64,000 nucleotides of DNA, from assembly GCA_018267285.1 (NCBI GenBank), contig JAFDYU010000008.1, forward strand, positions 186,001 to 250,000, in the 5' to 3' direction. This stretch comes from Bacteroidota bacterium (GTDB taxonomy: Bacteria > Bacteroidota > Bacteroidia > Cytophagales > Cyclobacteriaceae). Made by a program: the position numbers and the translations under genes. The notes beneath the pieces are model-generated. The model saw only the letters and a program-made list of their open reading frames with translations. It was not told where the DNA came from and did not search any database. Positions 43,642-51,117 of this stretch are shown here, piece after piece. Position 1 is the stretch's first letter; each line of letters starts with the position of its first letter.

Positions 43642-43781
43642 GCTGTTTTTCAGAAAAAAATCAATTACATTTGCAGCCCCGATGAAACCATTGGGGCTGT
43701 TTTCTACCTAAAACAGCAATGTTTAACCAAAATTGCTGCCGAAAAGCCCACACGGCATCAAGTAATCAAGGGCACGAAATT

Positions 43782-45803
43782 ATGGCAAAAGTTCAAAAAG
43801 ACTCTAAAGACTCTAAAGCAACCAAAGCAACCAAAGGCGAAGGCCAGGTGAAAAAGGCATTGGCCGTAAAAGGAGCAGAAACCGATGTAGATGTAAAAAC
43901 TGCGGAAGTCGAACTTCAGGAAGATGATCTGGCTGCTTTTAAAGCACAAAAGAAAAGAGAAGAAGAAGAAGGCATCAGCCGCATGATCAAAGACGTAACG
44001 GCTCGCAAAGCCGCAACGCAAAGTGTATCGTTAGAAAATTTTGACTGGGAAGCGTACGATAAGAAAGGCTTTGGCGAAGGCTATACTTCCAAAGACCGCA
44101 ATGAACTGGATAAACTGTATGGAGGCGTAATCTCTTCGGTAGACGAAGGCGAAGTGGTGCAAGGCACCGTGGTAGGTATAAACGACCGCGATGTGATTTT
44201 GAACATCGGCTTTAAATCGGATGGCCTTGTGCCGCTGGCCGAATTTAAAGACATGACCAATTTAAAAATTGGCGATATCGTTGACCTCTTCATTGAGGAG
44301 CGCGAAAACGCAATGGGTCAACTTGTTTTGTCTCGCAGAAAAGCTAAACTGGTGAAAGGCTGGGAGTATGTTCAAACCGCGTTGGATAAAGATCAGGTGA
44401 TCGAAGGTTTTGTAAAGCGCAGAACCAAAGGAGGTTTGATTGTAGATGTGTTTGGCATCGAAGCTTTCTTGCCCGGCTCGCAAATTGATGTGAAGCCTAT
44501 CCGCGATTTTGATATTTATGTTAACAAAGCCATCGAAGTAAAAGTGGTGAAGATCAACTATACCAACGACAACGTGGTGGTATCGCATAAAGTGTTGATT
44601 GAAAAAGATCTGGAACAGCAAAAAGCGGCCATCCTCACCAACCTTGAAAAAGGCCAGGTGCTGGAAGGCGTGATCAAGAACATGACCAACTTCGGAGTGT
44701 TCATCGATTTGGGCGGTGTAGACGGCTTGTTGCACATCACCGACATTTCGTGGGGTCGCATCAACCATCCGGAAGAGATGCTGAAATTAGACCAGGTTGT
44801 GAAAGTAGCCGTGCTCGATTTCGATGAAGACAAAAAGAGAATTTCATTGGGTATGAAGCAACTTACGCCTCACCCTTGGGATTCTTTGTCGGCAGATGTT
44901 ATTGTGGGTTCGAAAGTGAAAGGTAAAATTGTAAACGTAGCGGATTACGGTGCGTTCCTCGAACTGCAACCCGGAGTGGAAGGTTTGATCCACGTAAGTG
45001 AGATGAGCTGGTCGCAACACCTGCGCAACCCGCAAGATTTCATCAAAGTAGGAGACGAGCTGGAAGCGGTGGTGTTGACGATTGACCGTGCCGAACGCAA
45101 AATGAGTCTTGGCATTAAACAATTAACCGAAGATCCTTGGACCCGCCAGGATGTACTTTCGAAGTATGCCGTGGGCACTCGCCACAAAGGAATTGTGCGC
45201 AACCTCACCAACTTCGGCTTGTTCATCGAGTTGGAAGAAGGTATCGATGGCTTAGTCCACGTTTCTGATTTAAGCTGGACGAAGAAAATAAAACATCCAT
45301 CGGAATTTACCAAAGTTGGAGATTCCATTGAAGTGCAAGTGCTTGAGTTGGATGCGGTTAACCGCAGGCTGGCATTGAGCCACAAACACCTGGAGGAAAA
45401 CCCTTGGGATACTTTTGAATCTATCTTTACCGTTGGTTCTGTTCAAAAAGGAACCATTGTAGGCAAAAACGATAAAGGCGTTGTGATTGAACTGCAATAC
45501 GGCATTGAAGGTTTCTGTTCGTTGAAGAATCTGGTAAAAGAAGACGGCTCAAAAGCAGAAGCTGGAGAATCGTACGACTTCAAAGTGCTTGAGTTTTCTA
45601 AAGAAGACAGACGCATTACGCTTAGCCTCAAGGCTACGTGGTCTGCCGAAGAAGAGAAAACGGCTGCACCCAAGAAGAAGGCAGCTCCTAAAGGCAAGAC
45701 CATCGATAAGATCAACCAAGAGAGCGAGAAATCTACCCTTGGCGATATCGAAGCGTTGAGTGCCTTAAAAGAAAAGATGAAAGGAACTCCGAAAGCTGAA
45801 TAA
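43782..45803 (+). CDS. rpsA: 30S ribosomal protein S1
   Basis: A 673-residue protein with six S1 RNA-binding domains starting near residues 124, 205, 291, 377, 465 and 552, each opening with a G-x-x-x-x-G-x-V pattern such as GQVLEGVIKNMTNFG. It binds mRNA on the small subunit, important where Shine-Dalgarno sites are weak, as in Bacteroidota. The N-terminus is Lys/Asp/Thr-rich and the C-terminus carries a basic Lys-rich segment (PKKKAAPKGK). The ATG at 43782 is chosen over a longer frame whose first 21 residues look non-coding. Confidence 0.96.
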   Translation: MAKVQKDSKDSKATKATKGEGQVKKALAVKGAETDVDVKTAEVELQEDDLAAFKAQKKREEEEGISRMIKDVTARKAATQSVSLENFDWEAYDKKGFGEGYTSKDRNELDKLYGGVISSVDEGEVVQGTVVGINDRDVILNIGFKSDGLVPLAEFKDMTNLKIGDIVDLFIEERENAMGQLVLSRRKAKLVKGWEYVQTALDKDQVIEGFVKRRTKGGLIVDVFGIEAFLPGSQIDVKPIRDFDIYVNKAIEVKVVKINYTNDNVVVSHKVLIEKDLEQQKAAILTNLEKGQVLEGVIKNMTNFGVFIDLGGVDGLLHITDISWGRINHPEEMLKLDQVVKVAVLDFDEDKKRISLGMKQLTPHPWDSLSADVIVGSKVKGKIVNVADYGAFLELQPGVEGLIHVSEMSWSQHLRNPQDFIKVGDELEAVVLTIDRAERKMSLGIKQLTEDPWTRQDVLSKYAVGTRHKGIVRNLTNFGLFIELEEGIDGLVHVSDLSWTKKIKHPSEFTKVGDSIEVQVLELDAVNRRLALSHKHLEENPWDTFESIFTVGSVQKGTIVGKNDKGVVIELQYGIEGFCSLKNLVKEDGSKAEAGESYDFKVLEFSKEDRRITLSLKATWSAEEEKTAAPKKKAAPKGKTIDKINQESEKSTLGDIEALSALKEKMKGTPKAE

Positions 45804-45813
45804 TTTTAAGATC

Positions 45814-45905
45814 AGTTCTTGGGTATTAGAACTTAGGTGTTGTGGATTTTAATTGAGTTCATAACTTTGAAAAATTAAAAATCTAAGTTCTAATACCTGA
45901 GAACT
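45814..45905. repeat. long inverted repeat between rpsA and tRNA-Cys
   Basis: A 23-bp arm at 45814-45836 (AGTTCTTGGGTATTAGAACT then TAG) pairs with the arm at 45883-45905 with two mismatches around a 46-nt AT-rich loop. It may stabilise the rpsA 3' end or act as terminator, but the right arm continues into A's, not T's. Confidence 0.75.
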
Positions 45906-45909
45906 AAAA

Positions 45910-45980
45910 GGTTCCGTGGCCGAGTGGCTAGGCTGAGCTCTGCAAAAGCTCCTACAGCGGTTCGAATCCGCTCGGAACCT
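45910..45980 (+). tRNA. tRNA-Cys (anticodon GCA)
   Basis: Acceptor GGTTCCG / CGGAACC with discriminator T, anticodon stem GAGCT / AGCTC with loop CTGCAAA giving anticodon GCA, and T-arm GCGG-TTCGAAT-CCGC. U73 and GCA are cysteine identity elements. CCA is not encoded. Accessory genes begin within 400 bp downstream. Confidence 0.95.
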
Positions 45981-45985
45981 CTGAA

Positions 45986-46020
45986 AGCTTGAATTCGTAA
46001 GAGTTCAAGGGTTTTTTATT
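45986..46020 (+). terminator. terminator of tRNA-Cys
   Basis: CTTGAA (45988-45993) pairs with TTCAAG (46004-46009), followed by GGTTTTTT. Moderate stem, clear T-tract. Confidence 0.7.
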
Positions 46021-46340
46021 TTCGCAGTTGAACATGTAGTTGAACAATTAGCTCTAATATCAACGTCTTATTTATTTAATGTCTTAAAAACAATATTTCA
46101 ATGTACCAATATCCTCAAGAACCAGATCTAAATGAATTGCAGTCAGCGTGAAAGCTTACCCTGATCGCGAGCGATTTGTTCTGGGTTTTGGTTCAAAGCC
46201 GTAAACTATAAATCATTCAAGTTAACTAAATGGGTTTACTCGTGTCAACGTGGTTTTCCACGTATTACTTCACGGAGTTTATTCTTTGTCTTTGTTATGA
46301 GGTCATTATGGGAGTTAGTCCTATGGGATTTCGATGCTCG
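46021..46340. other. gene-free stretch between tRNA-Cys and hipT
   Basis: I see no supported gene here: the longest start-to-stop frames are very short or are the antisense shadow of hipT. No copy of the tRNA-Cys 3' end and no integrase remnant could be found by eye. Confidence 0.6.
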
Positions 46341-47276
46341 TCAGGCTATTCTTTTCAGTCTTCCCTCTAAGAGCCTTTTGAATTTTTTTTTTGTTTCTTT
46401 TTTCAAGAATGACTTGTTAATTAAATCAAACCAAGATGCCGAAGTCTTTTGCATTCCCTTAATGATATTCGTCTCTTGTTTTTTATCAATTCCTGATTTG
46501 CTCATTGCTTCTGAAAAATCATCTCTACTAATTCTATTCTTTTTTCCATTTAAAGTAAGCGCCAATTCTTCTTTGTCTTCGGGGTTTACCAAGGCAGTTG
46601 CTACTAAATCGTAAGCGGGTGAAAGATGATAGCCAAGAGTAGTGTCTTTAATTAATGAGAAATTTTTCAAATGCATATCGGCATTACCTGTGAGAAAAGA
46701 AAATAGAACTACTTCATAAAAATTAACGATGTCGAGGCCCGGGTTGGCCGAGTATTTGGCTAATGCTTTCGCAATTTGTTCGTAAGAACCTTGATATTTT
46801 TGTTCAGTCAATCGTTCTGTGAGCTGACACATGTCTTCCATGTGAATTTTCTCTTTTTTGGTTCTGTCAATTCTCTTCGTGATATAGGCTAATGAACCTG
46901 ACTTCAGTCGTATTAATGTGTGAGGCACAACTTTAATTTTGGCGATGCTGGCCAAGTGCATCGTAAGATCTTCTGCTTCGGGTAACTGAGGGTAATGATT
47001 AGATGGAGGTTTTAAAATATAATTGCCCCATAACCCCACGATGGTAAAACGAGAAGGACCATTTCTTGTCTTTTCAATCTCAAGCGATAGCTTAGGCTGC
47101 ACACCAGGTACAGTGGCATGTCGTTGAATAATTTGATCTGCCAGTTTTCCCATGTCACTTTCATCATAGGGGAGCTCCGGAGGAGTTGGCTGTCCAAATA
47201 TTTTTTTGCTACATGAGGGATGAAAATCAATTTCATCTTTAGCTAAAGGCTGATAGCAATAAGGGCATCGTTTCAT
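46341..47276 (-). CDS. hipT: HipT-like serine/threonine kinase toxin (HipA C-terminal type)
   Basis: A 311-residue kinase of the HipA family but without the N-subdomain, which is encoded separately upstream. A small zinc-binding-like start (Cys4, Cys7, His19, Cys22) precedes the Gly-rich loop segment VPGVQPKLSL (56-65), the ATP-site lysine in YILKPP (Lys89), the catalytic segment GNADMHLKNFSL (197-208) and the metal Asp223 in SPAYDLVAT. In HipBST systems of other bacteria HipT phosphorylates an aminoacyl-tRNA synthetase (TrpS); the target here is unknown. Its ATG overlaps the hipS stop by 4 bp. Confidence 0.85.
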   Translation of the reverse strand: MKRCPYCYQPLAKDEIDFHPSCSKKIFGQPTPPELPYDESDMGKLADQIIQRHATVPGVQPKLSLEIEKTRNGPSRFTIVGLWGNYILKPPSNHYPQLPEAEDLTMHLASIAKIKVVPHTLIRLKSGSLAYITKRIDRTKKEKIHMEDMCQLTERLTEQKYQGSYEQIAKALAKYSANPGLDIVNFYEVVLFSFLTGNADMHLKNFSLIKDTTLGYHLSPAYDLVATALVNPEDKEELALTLNGKKNRISRDDFSEAMSKSGIDKKQETNIIKGMQKTSASWFDLINKSFLKKETKKKFKRLLEGRLKRIA

Positions 47277-47602
47277 TCCTGCTCAGTTTTGATTGGTTGA
47301 ATACTAACAGCCCCGATACAGTCTTTACAACACGCTAACAGTAAGCCCATGCGATCCCTGGGATTTAGTTTCCAGTTACGCTCTGCAATGTCGAGCAGCC
47401 ATCCTTCAGGAATCAGTCCATCAAAAAATGGAAACAGTATTTTTGAATCGTGGGGTTTTTCCTGTAGTGGCAAAGTCAAACTTATTGCTTCAGCTTCTGG
47501 TGAGTTTAAAAAGTTCTCATCGTACTGAAAGTGATAACCATTTTCGTCTTCGATAAGGAAGCCTGCCGTGTGTTCATGAAGCTTTACATCTGCTTTTCTC
47601 AT
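47273..47602 (-). CDS. hipS: HipS-like protein (separate HipA N-terminal subdomain)
   Basis: A 109-residue protein corresponding to the N-terminal subdomain of HipA: TAGFLIEDENGYHFQYDENF, ISLTLPL, FFDGLIPEGWLLD and a LACCKDCIGAVSI end. In characterised HipBST systems this small protein neutralises HipT directly and thus is the antitoxin, in contrast to classical HipBA. It overlaps hipB by 4 bp upstream and hipT by 4 bp downstream, so all three are coupled. Confidence 0.85.
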   Translation of the reverse strand: MRKADVKLHEHTAGFLIEDENGYHFQYDENFLNSPEAEAISLTLPLQEKPHDSKILFPFFDGLIPEGWLLDIAERNWKLNPRDRMGLLLACCKDCIGAVSIQPIKTEQE

Positions 47603-47811
47603 TTAGTATCTTTTTTTGAAGTAGTAGGAGTGGGGGTAAGTTGATGACCAAAAAGTTTAAGGACCTGATTGACTTTATCTATTCGCAGAGTTTCTTTGCC
47701 TCCTTCTAGTTCTCGCATAAAACGCAAGCCCACCCCAGCTTTACCGGCTAGCTCTGGCTGAGTTAGTTTTAAGAGTTTTCTTCTCTCTTTAACGAATTCT
47801 TTTAAGCTCAT
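47599..47811 (-). CDS. hipB: HipB-like Xre-family regulator
   Basis: A 70-residue single helix-turn-helix protein: RRKLLKLTQPELAGKAGVGL then RFMRELEGGKETLRIDKVNQ and a short tail KLFGHQLTPTPT. It is expected to bind the two TACCCTTTAGGGTA palindromes upstream, the nearer of which lies 6 bp before its own start codon, giving autoregulation of hipB-hipS-hipT. Confidence 0.9.
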   Translation of the reverse strand: MSLKEFVKERRKLLKLTQPELAGKAGVGLRFMRELEGGKETLRIDKVNQVLKLFGHQLTPTPTTSKKDTK

Positions 47812-47816
47812 TTAAA

Positions 47817-47830
47817 TACCCTTTAGGGTA
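47817..47830. promoter_or_regulatory. HipB operator 1
   Basis: TACCC-TTTA-GGGTA palindrome, identical to the site at 47858. It lies just upstream of the hipB start codon, so bound protein would block the transcript or its leader. Confidence 0.75.
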
Positions 47831-47857
47831 TAAATATAGTTATTATTAATAATAATT

Positions 47858-47871
47858 TACCCTTTAGGGTA
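47858..47871. promoter_or_regulatory. HipB operator 2
   Basis: Second identical copy of TACCC-TTTA-GGGTA, 41 bp from operator 1 start to start, about four helical turns, so both could be bound on the same DNA face. The intervening AT-rich DNA contains TATATTTA (minus strand), a possible -7 element. Confidence 0.75.
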
Positions 47872-47977
47872 TAATCTATCATAAATCATAAGTATACCAG
47901 AACGGGCTCTCTCTTTACCAGAAGAAAAAAGTAAACGATTTTTTTCTATATTTTAGAAATCTTGACCCCAGTAATGC

Positions 47978-48703
47978 ATGAAAAGGAAAATTCTACTCTC
48001 CATTTGCTTATTACCATGTCTAGCCTTCTCACAAAAGCTTGAAAACCTAAAAGCGGTTGCAGAAGGAGATAAAGTAATTATCACCTATGACCTGGCCGAA
48101 GGGGGCTTGTCGGGTGATAAGTTTGACGTAAAACTTTTTGCTTCTCACAACAATTTTTCTTTGCCTCTTCAAATCGTCTCTGGCTATGTGGGGAATGATC
48201 TTATGCCTGGAAAAACAAAGAAAATTGTATGGAACGGTTTTACAGAATTGAATAATTATCATGGCGATTTAACTTTTGAAGTGCGAGCCGAGGTTAAAGC
48301 GGCTTTCACCTTAAAACACAATGTGGCTAAAGCAAAGCGAGGCCGTTCTATCCCATTAGACTGGAGGGGCGGCTCGTTACGCGATGACGTAAAAATAGAA
48401 TTGCTTAAATCTGGTGTGGAAGTTGGTGCCATTGCGACTGCTTCTAACAACGGCTCATTTACTTGGGAGATTTCTTCTTACCAGAAGGTTGGTAGTGGCT
48501 TTCAATTAAGATTCACCAATGGCAAGGAGGTAGCTACCTCAGAATTTTTTAGGATAAAAAGAAAGGTGCCAACGTTTTTAAAAGTGATTCCTTTTCTTGC
48601 CGCAGGTGTCGTGGTTGGACTTGGAGGTGGTGGCGGATCTAAAAGTGGTTCTTCTTCTTCTGTCTCTAATTTAGCAGGACCGCCAGATTTAGGACTCAAT
48701 TAA
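47978..48703 (+). CDS. secreted protein with Kre9/KNH-like Ig domain
   Basis: A 241-residue exported protein: signal peptide ending LAFSQ, a beta-rich first half (LKAVAEGDKVIITYDLAEGG, GKTKKIVWNGF), a Kre9/KNH-like domain (about 108-195: AKRGRSIPLDWRGGSLRDDV, NNGSFTWEIS, GFQLRFTNGKEVATSEFFRI), then a hydrophobic helix with a Gly-run and a Ser-rich end. Kre9/KNH domains occur in surface proteins of fungi and Bacteroidota; function unknown. It diverges from hipBST. Confidence 0.7.
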   Translation: MKRKILLSICLLPCLAFSQKLENLKAVAEGDKVIITYDLAEGGLSGDKFDVKLFASHNNFSLPLQIVSGYVGNDLMPGKTKKIVWNGFTELNNYHGDLTFEVRAEVKAAFTLKHNVAKAKRGRSIPLDWRGGSLRDDVKIELLKSGVEVGAIATASNNGSFTWEISSYQKVGSGFQLRFTNGKEVATSEFFRIKRKVPTFLKVIPFLAAGVVVGLGGGGGSKSGSSSSVSNLAGPPDLGLN

Positions 48704-48724
48704 TTGGAAAACAAAGCATACACT

Positions 48725-48856
48725 ATGAAGGTTCATACTCTTTTTATTCGCTTCGGTTACAGCAGAAGAGGATTTTATTCCCTTTTTATTCTATTAAATA
48801 TATCAATCCAATTAAATGCACAGTGGAGCACAGCAACACTCTCACAAGCACGGTAG
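48725..48856 (+). pseudogene. truncated N-terminus of a secreted (Kelch-like?) protein
   Basis: A 43-residue frame has a convincing signal peptide (FYSLFILLNISIQLNAQ) and starts a mature part WSTATLSQAR that looks like the first strand of a Kelch-type protein, then hits a TAG. No continuation is visible in the following 70 bp. Probably the remnant of a gene cut by rearrangement. Confidence 0.4.
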
Positions 48857-48924
48857 AATTTTTGAGGAAATTGAAAAAGCTTTCGAGGTGATCTGGAAAA
48901 TTGTTTTTCCTAAATGTAAAACTA

Positions 48925-49575
48925 TCAATGCAAGCCTGAGCGCGGGTAAATTTTAAGAGGCTTTTGTGTTGCTTCGCGTATGCGTTTTTTTATCAGTGAA
49001 ACGGGGAGAGGCTTTAACAGCTTGGGCGGGTCGATGGATTCATCAATCTCATCAAAAAAATTTACAGCTTTCAGGGCGATCATCGGGTTAGAGTAGGTGT
49101 ATTTCGCTGTGAAGAACTCAACCATTTGCTTCATACAGAAATGCTCCAGCAAATAATAAATATCAATGAAGTCTTTCAACCGCTTTCCGCTTTGTATGAT
49201 GGCGTGAAACTTCATGGCTGCAATGTCTTCTTTGCCGAGAAAGGTGATGCCTTCTTCCGTAATCGGTGGCTTGATAAACGGGTAATCGTGTTTGATGAAA
49301 TCGGTTTTTATGTCATTAACAACAGCTAGCAAGGTATTCGTTTTCGAAAGCGTTGCCTGAAAAGTGTATTTTGCTTTTAGTAATGCCCCCAGTTCTTCAG
49401 GCGTAAAATCGTTCTGGCTAAACAAATCAATGTCAATGGAATTACGATGTCCCAATTGCAGTGCCAAAGCGGTGCCTCCAACCAGATAAAATTCCTTAAG
49501 CTCAGGAATGCACTGAAGCTCCTGAATAAGCGAAAACGTTTTTGGCGAAATGATATTAGGAGACTTATGCAGCAT
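48925..49575 (-). CDS. AbiEii-like nucleotidyltransferase toxin
   Basis: A 216-residue nucleotidyltransferase of the AbiEii/AbiGii family: FYLVGGTALALQLGHRNSID with IDIDLFS, giving metal-binding Asp48 and Asp50, and KEDIAAMKFHAIIQSGKRLKD with DFIDIYYLLE further on. Family toxins add nucleotides to tRNA or otherwise act as type IV toxin components in phage defence. Its start overlaps the upstream small gene by 11 bp. It is shorter than classic AbiEii (about 300 residues), which is common for this Bacteroidota subgroup. Confidence 0.82.
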   Translation of the reverse strand: MLHKSPNIISPKTFSLIQELQCIPELKEFYLVGGTALALQLGHRNSIDIDLFSQNDFTPEELGALLKAKYTFQATLSKTNTLLAVVNDIKTDFIKHDYPFIKPPITEEGITFLGKEDIAAMKFHAIIQSGKRLKDFIDIYYLLEHFCMKQMVEFFTAKYTYSNPMIALKAVNFFDEIDESIDPPKLLKPLPVSLIKKRIREATQKPLKIYPRSGLH

Positions 49576-49825
49576 TCAAAAATTCGGAAATTAAAAAGAA
49601 GCGAGAAAATTCTTTATCGCGTTGTTCCAATTGGGCACTCCATTCAATTGTTTCAAGAATTTGTTTGGTGGAATACAATTTTACCATTTCACGCCACTCT
49701 TCCAGGTTGCCCCGTTCAAGCACTCGCTCAATCACAATTTTATACGACTTCTCGTAGTTGAACGTATCGAGATCATACTCCCACAGCAGTGCTGAATTGA
49801 TAATGGCCGGCCTGTTCTTTTTCAT
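49565..49825 (-). CDS. small antitoxin-like partner of the AbiEii-like toxin
   Basis: An 86-residue protein beginning with an Ala/Ile/Leu-containing stretch (PAIINSALLWEYDLDTFNYE) and rich in charged helices; it is not a winged-helix AbiEi but resembles the small DUF6922-type genes that pair with nucleotidyltransferase toxins. The overlapping stop and start make a coupled unit. A partial HipB-operator-like word (TTTAGGGTATAAA) lies 60 bp upstream, which may be chance. Confidence 0.7.
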   Translation of the reverse strand: MKKNRPAIINSALLWEYDLDTFNYEKSYKIVIERVLERGNLEEWREMVKLYSTKQILETIEWSAQLEQRDKEFSRFFLISEFLNAA

Positions 49826-49910
49826 AGTTTCCCTATTCCAAATTTACGAAATAAAAGCGCCATTGCCCACTGTTTTTGGGTTTAGGGTATAAACACTTTG
49901 CCGCCTTTTG

Positions 49911-49979
49911 TGACTGTCAGGTTTTGCAACCTGATCTGCCGATTCGTTTATGCCAGGTCGAAAGACCTGGCTGGCACAA
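49911..49979. repeat. palindromic element with GGTCGAAAGACC hairpin
   Basis: Two hairpins in tandem: TCAGGTT-TTGC-AACCTGA and GCCAGGTC-GAAA-GACCTGGC, flanked by GTGACTG and GGCAC. The GTGxCTGTCAGG and GTCGAAAGAC words are shared with 31161-31204. Confidence 0.65.
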
Positions 49980-50046
49980 AACACAATGTCTTGCTCAAGT
50001 TAAAGTTTGGTCGGTTTGTTGAAGCAGTTGCCTGATTGATCTCCGG

Positions 50047-50889
50047 CTACTTCCCAAATGGTTTGGTACTCTTGCCGCGTTTTCTTTTTTCTATCTTGGT
50101 ATCAAACAAATACCCAACCGAGAAACGGATGCTGTGGTTTCGGGCACGCAGTTCATCGGCATCGGCATTGGTTTCATTGGGGATACTTGTTGGAAAAGAC
50201 CCCGGGCTTTTGGCCAGAAAGGTTTGCATCAAATTGAGGTGAACAGAGGCCATGATGCGCTTGCCACTCATCGGTTCAAAAGCAAGGCCCGCGGTAATGT
50301 TCACTCCAAACTGCAGGCGGTTAGCTTGGGGCATAAGCTCTTTGCCCGGTGCGGTGGCATCGGTGCTGTTGAATGCTGCGGTGTAATCAAAATGGTCAAT
50401 CAGATTTTCAGTAAGATTGCTGCTTCGGAAAGTGCCTTTGTCGTTGAGCCAATATCGAACTATTGGCCCGGCACCTACATACCAATTGTATGTCTTTCGT
50501 CTCCCTCCCTCGAGTTGACCCTGAGGGGTTAGTCTTTTAAATTCTAAAGCGTAAAATACTGGTAGTTCAATGTATTGCATACGCGATGAAACTTTGTACA
50601 ATGGGTCGGGCCGCGTGCCTTTGTTCTTCACGGTTCTGCCCAGTTGAGAATAAATCAACTGTGCGTTGAGCCTGAATTTTTTACGAACCTTGAGCGATGC
50701 CATTACTCCACCGTCAAATCCTATGGTGGGTAGAGACTTGTACAGGTTACTGTTTTCGAAGAAAAAAAGTTTGGATACGCTTGTGCCCAGTGTACCTCCA
50801 ACGTACAACTTGGGTTTTTCCTCCACCTGGGCATTGCTACTGTACACAATACGAAAGAGGAAGAACAACAGTAAAGAAAAACGCGCCAT
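50047..50889 (-). CDS. outer-membrane beta-barrel protein
   Basis: A 280-residue exported protein: signal peptide ending SSNAQ, then amphipathic strands (KLYVGGTLGTSVSKLFFF, RLNAQLIYSQLGRTVKN, QYIELPVFYAL, YNWYVGAGPIVRYW, RLQFGVNITAGLAFEP, HSIRFSVGYLFD) that fit the PorT/OmpW-like outer-membrane beta-barrel families of Bacteroidota. The ATG at 50889 sets the signal peptide at the N-terminus. Function unknown. It diverges from the PorP/SprF operon. Confidence 0.78.
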   Translation of the reverse strand: MARFSLLLFFLFRIVYSSNAQVEEKPKLYVGGTLGTSVSKLFFFENSNLYKSLPTIGFDGGVMASLKVRKKFRLNAQLIYSQLGRTVKNKGTRPDPLYKVSSRMQYIELPVFYALEFKRLTPQGQLEGGRRKTYNWYVGAGPIVRYWLNDKGTFRSSNLTENLIDHFDYTAAFNSTDATAPGKELMPQANRLQFGVNITAGLAFEPMSGKRIMASVHLNLMQTFLAKSPGSFPTSIPNETNADADELRARNHSIRFSVGYLFDTKIEKRKRGKSTKPFGK

Positions 50890-51117
50890 TCTTAAATTGT
50901 AGGATTTCAAAAAATAAGATGTTAATACAACAAAAATACGAGTATGAAGCATCAATCCAATTTTCGCTTTAACGAATAACGGGTAGGTTTATCGGGAAAA
51001 TGCAAGTGTCGGGCTTCCGTATCATAAGGAAAGGGTCATTCTGCCGCAACACGTGTTACGGATTTGCGAAAAATGCGTAAATTGTAATTATTTTCTGTTA
51101 CCAAAGCCTGACCTCTT

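Noticed and set aside
43719..43781. Upstream ATG adding 21 residues to ribosomal protein S1
   Set aside because: The added stretch contains Cys/His/Asn-rich sequence unlike S1 N-termini, and the ATG at 43782 gives the expected MAKV start.
45910..46340. Integration site of an element at tRNA-Cys
   Set aside because: I found no second copy of the tRNA 3' end downstream and no integrase gene, so an att site cannot be claimed.
46297..46614. Plus-strand frame of 105 codons rich in Phe/Leu/Ser
   Set aside because: Antisense shadow of the hipT 3' end, which has clear kinase motifs on the minus strand.
49882..49895. TTTAGGGTATAAA word upstream of the AbiE-like pair as a third HipB operator
   Set aside because: Only one half of the palindrome is present; the CCC half-site is missing, so it is probably chance.
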